From: Prevotellaceae bacterium UBA1746 | GTDB taxonomy: Bacteria; Bacteroidota; Bacteroidia; Bacteroidales; Bacteroidaceae | Direction: 5' to 3' | Assembly: GCA_905369775.1 (NCBI GenBank) | Contig: CAJPJR010000016.1 | Location: 1 to 36,170 of the forward strand | DNA length: 36,170 nucleotides | Shown: piece after piece, positions 7,147 to 15,789 of the stretch | How positions within the stretch are numbered: the stretch's first letter is position 1 | Layout: every line of letters starts with the position of its first letter | Position numbers and translations under genes: made by a program | The notes under the pieces: generated by a model | What the model was told of the DNA's origin: nothing | What the model saw: the letters and a program-made list of their open reading frames with translations, nothing else | Databases searched by the model: none

Positions 7147-8082
7147 TTACTTGTCTTTGAAGATGACGCCGTCGGCTCGCAACTTTTTGACGATGTTGTC
7201 GACCATGCCGTGAATGTAGCTTGACGAACGCGGCGTGCTGTAGACTTTGGCGATGTCGAGGTACTCGTTGAAGCTGACATTGAGGGGAATTTGATCGAAC
7301 TCCATGATCTCGGCCAGCATGATTTGCATGATGATGAGATCCATGAAGGCCAAACGGGAGAACTCCCAGTTTTTGGTGTTGGCGCGGATCAGATCACGCA
7401 GTTCTTCGGCGCGTGCTATGGTAACGGTGAACAAACGTGCGGCAAAGGCCTGGTCTTCGTCGGCGGCATAGGCGGGCAGCAGCGGTTGGTCGGCACCATT
7501 GGCCGGGTCGAAGCGCTTGATGGTTTTCATCACAAAGGAATCGACAATTTCTTTATCGTCGTTCCAATAGAGACTCTGCTCTTCAAGCAGCGCATCGAAG
7601 TTTTCGTTGTTGACGATGTGCGTCTTGTAGAGTTTACGAACGATCTCGCGATCGGTGTCATAGTTTTTGTCTTTGTCGTCGACGTAACTCTGGAAGAGTT
7701 CGTCGTTGATCCAAAGGTCGTAGATCTTTTTCACCAGATTCTCATCGTCGGTGAGGAAGACCTTTTGCTTCTCGGCAAATTCTTTAAGTTCCTTATTTTC
7801 TGCCAGCTGTGCAAGGAACCGATTTTCAATGATCACCTTGTCATTCCCACCTACGGAAGGGGTTCCCAACCGTTTCATTCTCGCCTCACGAGTGGTTTCT
7901 CGTTGTACGGCACGCTCCCGAAGTCCAACCAGGAACAGCAACAGCATACGATACAAGTCATAGGATTTTTGAAGGCTGAATTCAACCTCTTTCAAAGCCA
8001 CCTCAGTGGTTTTTCCTTCATTCTGATAGTACGCGTAAACCAGTTGTACGATCTTCAAACGGATAAGTGCACGATTTATCAT
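7147..8082 (-). CDS. nusB: Transcription antitermination protein NusB (long Bacteroidetes form)
   Basis: RNA-binding factor that joins NusE (S10) on boxA for rRNA antitermination. The protein is 311 residues, about twice the E. coli length. The recognisable NusB helical domain is C-terminal (LRDLIRANTKNWEFSRLAFMD, IMLAEIMEFDQIPLNVSFNE, YLDIAKVYSTPRSSSYIHG), preceded by the extra N-terminal helical extension usual in Bacteroidetes. The start at 8082 (MINRALIRLKIVQLVYAYYQ) matches the typical N-terminus. It is first in the operon with yajC, ybbR, coaE and the peptidase. The 150 bases to yajC hold short inverted repeats but no convincing terminator. Confidence 0.92.
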   Translation of the reverse strand: MINRALIRLKIVQLVYAYYQNEGKTTEVALKEVEFSLQKSYDLYRMLLLFLVGLRERAVQRETTREARMKRLGTPSVGGNDKVIIENRFLAQLAENKELKEFAEKQKVFLTDDENLVKKIYDLWINDELFQSYVDDKDKNYDTDREIVRKLYKTHIVNNENFDALLEEQSLYWNDDKEIVDSFVMKTIKRFDPANGADQPLLPAYAADEDQAFAARLFTVTIARAEELRDLIRANTKNWEFSRLAFMDLIIMQIMLAEIMEFDQIPLNVSFNEYLDIAKVYSTPRSSSYIHGMVDNIVKKLRADGVIFKDK

Positions 8083-8129
8083 AGTCGCAATTCTATTTAT
8101 TCGCCCCCATCGGAGCATTAAAGTGGAAA

Positions 8130-8160
8130 CAAAGATACTAAGTTTTTCCGAGGGGGGAAA
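8130..8160 (-). promoter_or_regulatory. Promoter of the nusB operon
   Basis: On the minus strand a perfect -7 element TATCTTTG (8137-8130) is preceded after 19 bases by TTTC (8160-8157), a near match to TTTG. The predicted start of transcription is about 40 bases before the nusB ATG. Confidence 0.6.
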
Positions 8161-8238
8161 GTAATTGTGCGGTTTTCTCGATTAAGGATGCACGGAAAAA
8201 GAAAACTAGTCAATAAAAACTAAAAGAATAGAGGCTGA

Positions 8239-8270
8239 TTTGCTACTCTGGAAAGAAAAACGCACCTTTG
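8239..8270 (+). promoter_or_regulatory. Promoter of the PUR-alpha-like gene
   Basis: TTTG (8239-8242), 20 bases, then CACCTTTG (8263-8270), one mismatch to TAnnTTTG. It lies about 60 bases upstream of the ATG and is divergent from the nusB promoter. Confidence 0.6.
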
Positions 8271-8332
8271 CCAGTGGAAACAGAAGCTTGATGCACAGTG
8301 CTCAGGCATAATACGATAAAGGAACTACAGAT

Positions 8333-8746
8333 ATGATGACAGACCAACCCGAACCTCGGAAAGACTATGCAGACAATAGCATCCTCTTTTCACGCATTGT
8401 CAAGGCAGGAAAACGCGTCTACTACATCGACGTGAAGCGTGACCGCCGCGACGAATTCTACATCTCGATGACCGAAAGTAAACGGGTCAAAGAAGGAAGC
8501 GCCGAAGAGCCGCCCACCTTCGAGAAGCACAAGATTTTCCTTTATAGAGAAGACTTGCTCAAATTCCTTTCGGCACTCAACGATGCGGCACAATTTGTAG
8601 CGGAACAACGTCCGCTGACTCCTTTCGAGCATGAAGAGCCCAAAACAAGGGTGGAAATCAACAAGTACGGCTCGCGATTCGCACTTACACCCGAAATATC
8701 CGAAGAGAACGAACCGCTGCAAACGGAATTCGACTTGGATTTCTGA
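8333..8746 (+). CDS. PUR-alpha-like nucleic acid-binding protein (DUF3276)
   Basis: A 137-residue protein of the Bacteroidetes DUF3276 family, which has the PUR fold of single-stranded nucleic acid-binding proteins. The central block from ILFSRIVKAGKRVYYIDVKR through DEFYISMTESKR to KHKIFLYREDLLKFLSALND is characteristic. The C-terminal third is charged and probably flexible. Two adjacent ATG codons (8333 and 8336) could both serve. The gene is monocistronic, with its own promoter and 325 bases to the next gene. The target in vivo is unknown. Confidence 0.85.
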   Translation: MMTDQPEPRKDYADNSILFSRIVKAGKRVYYIDVKRDRRDEFYISMTESKRVKEGSAEEPPTFEKHKIFLYREDLLKFLSALNDAAQFVAEQRPLTPFEHEEPKTRVEINKYGSRFALTPEISEENEPLQTEFDLDF

Positions 8747-8946
8747 CCCGACAGAACCACAGATATCTTTTCGACCTTAGGCTTCCCCCTGATACTTTGT
8801 ATCCCGAGAAGCGACCTCTTCCCTCTGCCTCAAACACAGACCGACAACCGGCACAACTGAGATCGAAAAAAACTTTTGATTCTACTGCTCGTCCCCCTCG
8901 GACGGTCTCAGAAGACTGAAAAAACAACTCTTTTTGGCCTTTTCTC

Positions 8947-8977
8947 TTTGTCTCTATTGGAGAAATCGCTAATTTCG
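8947..8977 (+). promoter_or_regulatory. Promoter of rplY
   Basis: TTTG (8947-8950), 19 bases, then TAATTTCG (8970-8977). The 14 bases CTAATTTCGCACTC (8969-8982) recur exactly in the D-lactate dehydrogenase promoter. Nothing else was recognised in the gap 8747-9071; there is no gene and no clear terminator behind the DUF3276 gene. Confidence 0.65.
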
Positions 8978-9071
8978 CACTCGAATTTGTCTCCTTGGGA
9001 TGAATACATTCCCTGTGTGATGGCGAATTATACAACAGCTATTGTTTAATTCAGAGTAACACAACCCACTC

Positions 9072-9671
9072 ATGAAGTCTATTTCTATCAGCGGTACCAA
9101 ACGTACCGACCTCGGCAAGAAAGCCACAAAAGAAGCACGTAAGCAAGGTCTCATTCCCTGCGTGATTTACGGCGAAAAGAAGGACGCTAACGGCGCTCCC
9201 GAAGCAGTTCACTTCGTTGTAGACGAGAAGCAAATCAACAAACTGGTTTACACGCCCGACATCTACGCGGTAAATCTTGAAGTGGACGGCGAAAAGCACC
9301 TCGCTATCCTCAAGGAAATCCAGTTCCACCCCGTAAAAGACAACGTCCTCCACGTTGACTTCTACGAAGTAACGCCCACTAAGCCCATCGTAATGGCAGT
9401 GCCCATTGCTCCCGTTGGTCTCGCAGAAGGTGTACGTGCCGGTGGTAAACTCGTGACAATGGTACGCCGTCTCAAAGTGCGCGCCACGGTTGACGCCATC
9501 CCCGAAAAGCTCACGGTCGACGTGGCTCACCTCGGTCTTGGTAAGTCCATCAAGTGCGGCGAACTCTCCTTCGAAGGTCTCGAACTCGTTACGCCGAAGG
9601 AAGTGGTCGTTGTCACCGTCAAGATGACTCGCGCCGCTATGGGTGCTGCTGCCGCTGCTGCCGCCAAATAA
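9072..9671 (+). CDS. rplY: Large-subunit ribosomal protein L25 (Ctc/TL5 type)
   Basis: Binds 5S rRNA in the large ribosomal subunit. The 199 residues comprise the N-terminal L25 beta barrel (SGTKRTDLGKKATKEARKQG, LIPCVIYG) and the C-terminal TL5 domain (PVKDNVLHVDFYEV, PIVMAVPIAPVG, VRRLKVRATVDAIPEKLTVD), ending in an alanine-rich tail. It is the long form also seen as Ctc. The order L25 then peptidyl-tRNA hydrolase is widely conserved. Confidence 0.95.
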   Translation: MKSISISGTKRTDLGKKATKEARKQGLIPCVIYGEKKDANGAPEAVHFVVDEKQINKLVYTPDIYAVNLEVDGEKHLAILKEIQFHPVKDNVLHVDFYEVTPTKPIVMAVPIAPVGLAEGVRAGGKLVTMVRRLKVRATVDAIPEKLTVDVAHLGLGKSIKCGELSFEGLELVTPKEVVVVTVKMTRAAMGAAAAAAAK

Positions 9672-9702
9672 GGCCTTGTTCGTTTTTTGAACACTCCCCC
9701 TA

Positions 9703-9741
9703 CGTGCCGATGTCCTTTCGGGGGCATCGGCACGCTTTTCT
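9703..9741 (+). terminator. Terminator behind rplY
   Basis: CGTGCCGATG (9703-9712) pairs with CATCGGCACG (9725-9734), followed by CTTTTCTTTT. Confidence 0.8.
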
Positions 9742-9771
9742 TTTCTCACTCGTTTCTTCATTAGTAGCTCA

Positions 9772-10332
9772 ATGAATCACCTCATCGTCGGTCTCGGAAA
9801 CATCGGACATGAATACGACGGCACGCGCCACAACATCGGTTTCAGCGTTGTCGACTATCTGGCTGAAGAAGCCGGTGCCACTTGGGAGGACAAGAGATAT
9901 GGGTTCGTGACGACTATCCGGGTTAAGAACCAGACCCTCATCTTGCTCAAGCCGTCGACTTATATGAATCTTTCCGGCAACGCCGTGCGCTATTGGATGA
10001 ACGAGAAGAAAATTCCCATCGAGCAAATCTTGATCGTGGTCGATGATCTGGCACTTCCCTTCGGCCACCTGCGTTTGAAAGCCTCGGGCAGTGAAGCTGG
10101 ACACAATGGACTGAAACACATCACGCAAACTCTGGGAACTCAGAAATATGCCCGCTTGCGATTCGGTATCGGCAACGATTTCCCGAAAGGCGGACAAGTC
10201 GACTTCGTACTCGGCCAATTCGGGCCCGAGGACAGGCAACAAATGCCGGAAGCCCTCAAACGTGCAGCCGAAGCCGTGAAGAGCTATGCGCTACAAGGCA
10301 TTGATCGCACCATGAACCTCTACAACCAATAA
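9772..10332 (+). CDS. pth: Peptidyl-tRNA hydrolase
   Basis: Cleaves the ester bond of peptidyl-tRNA released from stalled ribosomes. The protein is 186 residues, the usual length. The conserved N-terminus LIVGLGNIGHEYDGTRHNIG carries the catalytic His. LLKPSTYMNLSGNAV and IVVDDLALPFGHLRLKASGS supply the Asn and Asp of the active site, and GHNGLKHI completes the set. It follows rplY, separated by a terminator, and is 21 bases upstream of an S4-domain gene, which suggests co-transcription. Confidence 0.96.
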   Translation: MNHLIVGLGNIGHEYDGTRHNIGFSVVDYLAEEAGATWEDKRYGFVTTIRVKNQTLILLKPSTYMNLSGNAVRYWMNEKKIPIEQILIVVDDLALPFGHLRLKASGSEAGHNGLKHITQTLGTQKYARLRFGIGNDFPKGGQVDFVLGQFGPEDRQQMPEALKRAAEAVKSYALQGIDRTMNLYNQ

Positions 10333-10353
10333 TCCCGTTCGGGAACACCGCCT

Positions 10354-10764
10354 ATGAACTCCGAAGCAAGAATTGACAAGTGGCTCTGGGCTGCACGCAT
10401 CTATAAAACGCGAACTCTCGCGTCTGACGCGTGCAAAAACGGACGAATCACCATCAACGGGGCTCTGGCCAAACCCTCGAGAACGGTAAAAGTTGGTGAT
10501 CAGGTGGGAGTGAAAAAATCGCCCATCACCTACTCTTTCCGCGTATTGCAAACCATCGAAAAACGAGTCGGCGCGAAATTACTCCCTGAAGTGTTCGAAA
10601 ACGTCACTCCACCCGAACAATACGAATTGCTCGAGATGAATCGCATCAGCGGCTTCGTCGATAGAGCCCGCGGAACCGGACGTCCTACAAAAAAAGACCG
10701 TCGAGCACTCGATGACTTTGCGGAGACGCCCATTTTCCTCGACGAGGATTTTGACCTCGACTGA
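10354..10764 (+). CDS. S4-domain RNA-binding protein, HslR-like
   Basis: A 136-residue protein with an N-terminal S4 domain (ARIDKWLWAARIYKTRTLAS, CKNGRITINGALAKPSRTVK, GDQV). It resembles Hsp15/HslR, which binds 50S subunits carrying peptidyl-tRNA after dissociation. The C-terminal half is basic, then acidic, with RGTGRPTKKDRR, a motif common in this family. Placement right after pth fits a ribosome-rescue role for both products. The function is assigned by family only. Confidence 0.88.
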   Translation: MNSEARIDKWLWAARIYKTRTLASDACKNGRITINGALAKPSRTVKVGDQVGVKKSPITYSFRVLQTIEKRVGAKLLPEVFENVTPPEQYELLEMNRISGFVDRARGTGRPTKKDRRALDDFAETPIFLDEDFDLD

Positions 10765-10801
10765 AAACACCTCATTCTGCCACTTCTCACCGTACACAAA
10801 T

Positions 10802-11782
10802 TTGGCGCCTTTCAGGTTTACCTACATTTTAAAGACACCGCTTTGGGGCGGACGTGACATCGTCGAGCTGAAAAAGATCGACGGCTACTACACCGTGGGC
10901 GAAAGTTGGGAGATTTCCCCGCTTCCGCACAACGAAAGTTTGGTCGTCGGCGGACCTTATGACGGCCTGCCCCTACATCAGCTCATCGAACAACTGCGGG
11001 AAAAGCTCGTCGGTCGAAACAATTTCGAGCGATTCGGCAATCGTTTTCCACTATTGGTCAAGTTTCTGAGCACCGCCGCCGATCTATCCATTCAAGTCCA
11101 CCCCGACAATGAAATGGCACAGGAAGAGGAAGGCGAAGCCAACGGGAAAAGCGAATGCTGGTACGTCGTGAAAACCGGACAAGATGCAGCACTTTACTGT
11201 GGTTTCAACCGCACTGTCGACCTCAACACCTACGACAGCGCGACCCAACAAGGCCAATTGCCCGGTTTGCTTGCGCGCTACGAAACACGTCCCGGCGATG
11301 CCTTTTTCATCCCCGCCGGACAAATACATTGCATTGGCGCCAACAATTTCATCATCGAAATTCAACAACCGAGTGATGTGACCTATCGTGTCCATGACTT
11401 CGATCGCAGAGACGCTCAAGGCAACCTTCGCCAACTCCACACCGAAAAAGCGCGGCGTGCATTGCGCTTCGACGAAAGTGCGCACCACCACACGCACTAC
11501 GCCCCGCAACACAACACACGTATTCCGCTCGAGCAACACCCGGAATTCACCACCGCGCTCTATCGCATTGACACGGCTTACCGCATAGACTACCGCGAAC
11601 TCGACTCGTTCGTCATTTTCATCGCTTTTGAAGGCGCAGCACGACTCACTGACAACGAGAACAATACCACCCTACTCCGCGCCGGCGAAACCTTGCTCTA
11701 TCCCGCCACCACACAATTTGTGGATGTCGTTCCGCTGGAGCCCACTTTTTCTTGCATCGAGACTTACGTCGATGCACAATAA
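10802..11782 (+). CDS. manA: Mannose-6-phosphate isomerase, class I (TTG start)
   Basis: Interconverts mannose 6-phosphate and fructose 6-phosphate with zinc. Metal-site segments visible are SIQVHPDNEMAQ and GESWEISP, with FIPAGQIHCIG and EIQQPSDVTYRVHDFDR from the cupin core. The protein family begins close to ILKTPLWGG, so the TTG at 10802 (LAPFRFTYILK) is preferred; no ATG lies between the end of the S4 gene and this motif. The in-frame ATG at 10712 lies inside the preceding gene and would add 30 unrelated residues. With TTG the protein is 326 residues, normal for Bacteroidetes. Confidence 0.88.
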   Translation: MAPFRFTYILKTPLWGGRDIVELKKIDGYYTVGESWEISPLPHNESLVVGGPYDGLPLHQLIEQLREKLVGRNNFERFGNRFPLLVKFLSTAADLSIQVHPDNEMAQEEEGEANGKSECWYVVKTGQDAALYCGFNRTVDLNTYDSATQQGQLPGLLARYETRPGDAFFIPAGQIHCIGANNFIIEIQQPSDVTYRVHDFDRRDAQGNLRQLHTEKARRALRFDESAHHHTHYAPQHNTRIPLEQHPEFTTALYRIDTAYRIDYRELDSFVIFIAFEGAARLTDNENNTTLLRAGETLLYPATTQFVDVVPLEPTFSCIETYVDAQ

Positions 11783-11787
11783 AAGAT

Positions 11788-11838
11788 CTCCGCTCACTGA
11801 CACGCCCATCGGGTCCTCAGCGAGCGGAGTTTTTTTTT
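11788..11838 (+). terminator. Terminator of manA
   Basis: CTCCGCTC (11788-11795) pairs with GAGCGGAG (11822-11829), with a further inner CTGA/TCAG pairing, followed by nine T residues. Confidence 0.9.
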
Positions 11839-11894
11839 GTCTTTCTGCCTACCTTCACGAGAAAACAGCGCATAAATGAAAAAAAGTCCGCACC

Positions 11895-11929
11895 TTTTCG
11901 TCTAAATCTCCTTGTTTTGGCTACCTTTG
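11895..11929 (+). promoter_or_regulatory. Promoter of pncA-pncB
   Basis: A perfect -7 element TACCTTTG (11922-11929) is preceded by a TTTTCG (11895-11900) at 21 bases. The expected transcription start lies about 25 bases before the pncA ATG. Confidence 0.65.
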
Positions 11930-11959
11930 CGCCAACATTCAATCTCTATCTGTACTACT

Positions 11960-12526
11960 ATGAATCATTCGCCCGCGCCAACTGACATTCACCTCGTGAT
12001 TGTCGACGTGCAACACGATTTCGCTCATCCCGCCGGAGCACTCTTCGTTCCCGGTGCAGAGCAAGCTGTGGAAAACATTGCACAATTGCTACACGACCCA
12101 CGCGTCACACAACTCACCTTCACGCTCGACTGGCATCCCTACGGCCATTCGTCATTCGCAGACCAGGGCGGTACTTGGCCGCGCCACTGCGTTCAATACT
12201 CCAAGGGCGCATCGCTCCACGAGAGCCTATGGGTGGAACACTTCGACCGCTTCACCACTCATTTCGTACGCAAAGGACAGCAACAAGCCTGCGAAGAATA
12301 CGGTGCCTTTGCAGCTCCCACCGATGAGCAACGCGAATGGCTACACCAAGGACGGCTCGTGGTCTGTGGCATCGCCGGCGATTATTGCGTACTCGAAACG
12401 CTCAAAAACATTCGCAACGTCCGTCCGGACGTCGAAGTCTTCACTGCCGGCGTGGCCTCCATCGACGGCGGCACCACACTTGATGCCTATCTTTCCACCA
12501 ACTGCATTCCGGTCTTCACTCGTTGA
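11960..12526 (+). CDS. pncA: Nicotinamidase
   Basis: Hydrolyses nicotinamide to nicotinate and ammonia. In the isochorismatase-like fold, the catalytic Asp is in VIVDVQHDF, metal ligands in LDWHPYGHSSF, the Lys probably in FVRKGQQQ, and the nucleophile Cys in GIAGDYCVLETL. The ATG at 11960 gives 188 residues and starts just before the first strand; the frame extends further upstream but into the promoter. It is followed after 23 bases by pncB, the next step of the same pathway. Confidence 0.94.
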   Translation: MNHSPAPTDIHLVIVDVQHDFAHPAGALFVPGAEQAVENIAQLLHDPRVTQLTFTLDWHPYGHSSFADQGGTWPRHCVQYSKGASLHESLWVEHFDRFTTHFVRKGQQQACEEYGAFAAPTDEQREWLHQGRLVVCGIAGDYCVLETLKNIRNVRPDVEVFTAGVASIDGGTTLDAYLSTNCIPVFTR

Positions 12527-12549
12527 CCACTTCCCCACCCCTTCTCCCC

Positions 12550-14001
12550 ATGTCTACTTCACAATTCAATAAACGCAGCGTCGCACTGCTCACCGATCTC
12601 TACGAGATCACCATGGCCAACGGCTATTTCGAAGAAGGTCGCGCCGACACCATCGTAACTTTCGACGTCTTCTATCGTCAAAACCCGGACAATGGCGGTT
12701 TCTCGGTTTTTGCCGGATTGGAACAGATCGCAGACTACATCAAAGAACTGCATTTTTCGGACGACGACATTGCCTATCTCGAAACGCTTGGACTCTTCTC
12801 CGCAAAGTTCCTTGACTATCTGCGCAACTTCCGCTTCACCGGCGACATCGATGCCGTGCCCGAAGGCACAATCGTCTACCCCAACGAGCCGCTCATCACG
12901 GTCACGGCTCCCATTATCGAAGCGCAGTTGATCGAAACATTCTTACTCACGCAGGTCAACCACCAATCTCTCATCGCCACAAAGGCCAATCGCATTGTGC
13001 GCGCGGCACAAGGACGCAGTGTGGCAGACATGGGTGCGCGACGTGCACACAACATCGACGCCGCCGTCTACGGTGCTCGCGCCGCCTACATCGGTGGTGT
13101 GGGTAGTACCGCCACCGCATTGGCAGGAAAACAATTCGGCATCCCTGTGGTCGGCACCATGGCCCACAGCTGGATCATGTTCTTCGACGGAGAATACGAC
13201 GCCTTCAAACGCTATGCCGAAATCTACGGCAGTTCCTCCGTTTTCTTGGTCGACACGTACGACACGCTCAAGTCGGGTGTACCCACCGCCATCCGTGTTG
13301 CCAAAGAAGTGCTCATCCCCCGCGGTCAACGTCTCCTCGGCGTGCGCATCGATTCGGGCGACATGGCCTATCTCTCCAAGAAGGTGCGTGCCCTGCTCGA
13401 CGAAGCCGGACTGCAAGACTGCAAAATCATGGCTTCCAACAGTTTGGACGAACGCACCATCACGTCGATCATCGCCCAAGGAGGCTGCGTCGACAGCTAC
13501 GGGGTGGGCGAACGCCTCATCACGGCTTACAGCGACGCCAAATTTGGTGCAGTCTACAAATTGGCTGCCATCAAACAAGGAGAGACCTTCGTGCCCAAAA
13601 TCAAACTCTCGGAAAATGTGGGTAAAATCACCAACCCCGGACGCAAACGCCTTTACCGCGTTTACTCAGACAAAGGTCACTCCATCGCCGATCTCATCAC
13701 TTGCGACACCGAGACGGTCACCGATGGTTCGCCTTTCGAATACCTTTCTCCCGAAAAGCCGTGGGCGGTTCGCACCTTCGAGCACTGTACCTTCCGCGAA
13801 CTTCTCCAACCGCTGTTCCGTGACGGAAAGCAGGTGGCCGAACTTCCTGCGCTCAAAGACATCCGCGCTTACGTTCGTCGCCAATTGGACGAAGAGGTGT
13901 GGAAAGAAGAGCAGCGTTTTGAGAACCCCCACATCCACTACCTCGATATGAGCGTCAAATACTATCAGATGAAGATGGATTTGATGAAGAACCACGAGTA
14001 A
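12550..14001 (+). CDS. pncB: Nicotinate phosphoribosyltransferase
   Basis: Makes nicotinate mononucleotide from nicotinate and phosphoribosyl pyrophosphate, the entry of the Preiss-Handler route to NAD. The 483 residues match the long bacterial form. Typical blocks are LTDLYEITMANGYFEEGRAD, GFSVFAGLEQIADYI, RRAHNIDAAVYGARAAYIGG, the His-containing VVGTMAHSWIMFF, and GVRIDSGDMAYLSKKVR. The ATG at 12550 starts right before the conserved region. With pncA it forms a two-gene nicotinamide salvage operon that ends in a terminator. Confidence 0.95.
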   Translation: MSTSQFNKRSVALLTDLYEITMANGYFEEGRADTIVTFDVFYRQNPDNGGFSVFAGLEQIADYIKELHFSDDDIAYLETLGLFSAKFLDYLRNFRFTGDIDAVPEGTIVYPNEPLITVTAPIIEAQLIETFLLTQVNHQSLIATKANRIVRAAQGRSVADMGARRAHNIDAAVYGARAAYIGGVGSTATALAGKQFGIPVVGTMAHSWIMFFDGEYDAFKRYAEIYGSSSVFLVDTYDTLKSGVPTAIRVAKEVLIPRGQRLLGVRIDSGDMAYLSKKVRALLDEAGLQDCKIMASNSLDERTITSIIAQGGCVDSYGVGERLITAYSDAKFGAVYKLAAIKQGETFVPKIKLSENVGKITNPGRKRLYRVYSDKGHSIADLITCDTETVTDGSPFEYLSPEKPWAVRTFEHCTFRELLQPLFRDGKQVAELPALKDIRAYVRRQLDEEVWKEEQRFENPHIHYLDMSVKYYQMKMDLMKNHE

Positions 14002-14021
14002 AGGTTATTCCTTCGCCCAAA

Positions 14022-14080
14022 AAACCTCCACATGCAGCAGTCTTTCATCCAAGGACTACCGCATGTGGAGGTTTCGTTTT
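14022..14080 (+). terminator. Terminator of pncA-pncB
   Basis: AAACCTCCACATGC (14022-14035) pairs with GCATGTGGAGGTTT (14061-14074). The loop itself can pair AGTCTTT with AAGGACT, and CGTTTT follows. Confidence 0.85.
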
Positions 14081-14115
14081 CCAATCAGAAGCACGTCTTC
14101 CAATCAAAATACGTC
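14079..14115. repeat. Two imperfect tandem copies of an 18-19 base unit
   Basis: TTCCAATCAGAAGCACGTC is followed directly by TTCCAATCAAAATACGTC, just behind the pncB terminator. Confidence 0.6.
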
Positions 14116-14157
14116 CGTAACGCCGGAAGAACAGAAAAAGTTCAGCTCGCCCGGCAA

Positions 14158-15789
14158 CTACTCCCAAAAGTGATTGGCACCGCTTCCTTCATCCTCCTTT
14201 GCTGAATTCGATTCGTCTTTCAGCTCTTTTCCCTTCGTGTCGATCCATTTCACCTTTCCACCTTTCACCACTCGGCAGATTCCATTTCGGAACCGGCCGA
14301 CACTGTCGTACTTTTTGGATTTGATAACCACTGTTCCCGCAGTATTTATAAATTGGAAATGCTTCTTGTCAACACGCAGTGCGGCCAAGCCTTCGGAGAA
14401 ATCGTAGGCAGCCATCCACTGAATAGGAATCACAATCGCCCCACTCCTGTCGATGTAGCCGTAACGTTCTGCCGCCTTCACCACCGCCAAACCGTCATGG
14501 AACACCCCGACGGAATCGAACTTCACCTCGGCCAACTGCTCACCATCGGCAGTGAGAACACCCCACTTGTCGCCGATGCGGACGTGCAAATCACGCGCCG
14601 ACCCCATGTCCGGCAACTCCTTGCTCGAAGGATCCGACACATCTTTACGCAATTCGTCGAAGCCCATCGGCTGAATTTGCTTGCCTTCGGAATTGACAAT
14701 GCCATATTTCCCATTCAAACGGCACACTGCCAATCGCTGTTCCGTACGCACGCCATTCGTGATCTTCATGCGCGTCGCGAAATCAGAAAGGTAATCGTAG
14801 GCGCAAGGCAATTTCGTCGTAAAATTTTTACTATCGAGCGTACCCACTTTTCCAGAAACCACAGCATAGAGATCCGGGTGCTTACGTTGATCCAACTGCG
14901 CAAAATCTGACAGCAACACCTCTTTCTTCTTCTTTCCTTCATAAATAAAGAACGAACTGAACTTGCACGGCTGCACTTTCTCTCCCTCCGACGAATAAAT
15001 GCCGTAGGTATTGTCTTTTCGCGTCCAAAGGAAATGCTCGTCAATCACTCCGCAGTCATCAAATGCACAGGGCACCAACTCCTCGCCCGTCTTACTCATC
15101 AGTCCCTTCAGTCCATTGCGCTTCACTGAACAAAAGCCGACGTACTTGTTCAAGTCGACGTCGTCATACACACAGGCGATGACCGTTTTTCCGTCCCAGT
15201 CGAGCAAGCCATGCAGCGAGCCGTTGGTCACTACGTAGTATTCGTCGCCGTCTCCGGCCTGCACTTGGTCGTATTCACAGGGAACAATGGTTTCCACGCG
15301 GAAACTCCCATTAGCCTCTCCGACTTTGACAATGCCCATCTTCCCGTTGCGTCTCACGCTCCAACGTTCTCCACCTTCGTAAGTCAAGTCGCTATAAGTG
15401 GTCGAGAGAATCTCGCCACTGCTCGTACTCACAAAGCCATAACCGCGATCCGTACGGCAAACATACAGATTGTCTTCGTCATTGAGATTGTCCACGTAGC
15501 GCAGCGAACGATATTTGAAAGCAATGCACACCTTGCCCTCTTCGTCCACCACACCCCAGTATTCACCCGGTTCGCCATTGGGCAGTTTCTTCTGCGCCAC
15601 CGCCATTCCGTAGTGAAAGTCTTCCACGTTCGTGTAAGCGTGAAGCGGGTCTTTGCGTTCCTCCGCTTTGCGCGCCAATTCTGCAATGGACTGCGCCGGC
15701 ACTCCCAAGACAAAGCAAGAGAGCACCAGCAACATCCAAATGCGAAGCCCGCCGCACCGGCGGTCAATAAACATGCGTGTATCGTTCAT
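14158..15789 (-). CDS. WG-repeat protein, exported
   Basis: A 543-residue protein of KWG/WG repeats (beta-rich units of about 30-40 residues). Examples are YWGVVDEEGKVCIAFKYRSL, GLMSKTGEELVPCAFDD, WGVLTADGEQLAEVKFDSVG and GYIDRSGAIVIPIQWMAAYD, at least eight copies in all. An N-terminal hydrophobic stretch (LRIWMLLVLSCFVLGVPAQS) is a likely signal peptide, so the repeats probably lie outside the cytoplasm. The ATG at 15789 overlaps the zinc-ribbon gene by 26 bases; a second ATG at 15774 would also keep the signal peptide. The C-terminal tail is acidic. WG proteins lack a defined biochemical role; many are surface or scaffold proteins. Confidence 0.85.
   Translation of the reverse strand: MNDTRMFIDRRCGGLRIWMLLVLSCFVLGVPAQSIAELARKAEERKDPLHAYTNVEDFHYGMAVAQKKLPNGEPGEYWGVVDEEGKVCIAFKYRSLRYVDNLNDEDNLYVCRTDRGYGFVSTSSGEILSTTYSDLTYEGGERWSVRRNGKMGIVKVGEANGSFRVETIVPCEYDQVQAGDGDEYYVVTNGSLHGLLDWDGKTVIACVYDDVDLNKYVGFCSVKRNGLKGLMSKTGEELVPCAFDDCGVIDEHFLWTRKDNTYGIYSSEGEKVQPCKFSSFFIYEGKKKKEVLLSDFAQLDQRKHPDLYAVVSGKVGTLDSKNFTTKLPCAYDYLSDFATRMKITNGVRTEQRLAVCRLNGKYGIVNSEGKQIQPMGFDELRKDVSDPSSKELPDMGSARDLHVRIGDKWGVLTADGEQLAEVKFDSVGVFHDGLAVVKAAERYGYIDRSGAIVIPIQWMAAYDFSEGLAALRVDKKHFQFINTAGTVVIKSKKYDSVGRFRNGICRVVKGGKVKWIDTKGKELKDESNSAKEDEGSGANHFWE

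Noticed and set aside
10712..10801. ATG start of manA inside the S4-domain gene
   Set aside because: It adds 30 residues unrelated to the family; TTG at 10802 fits the conserved start.
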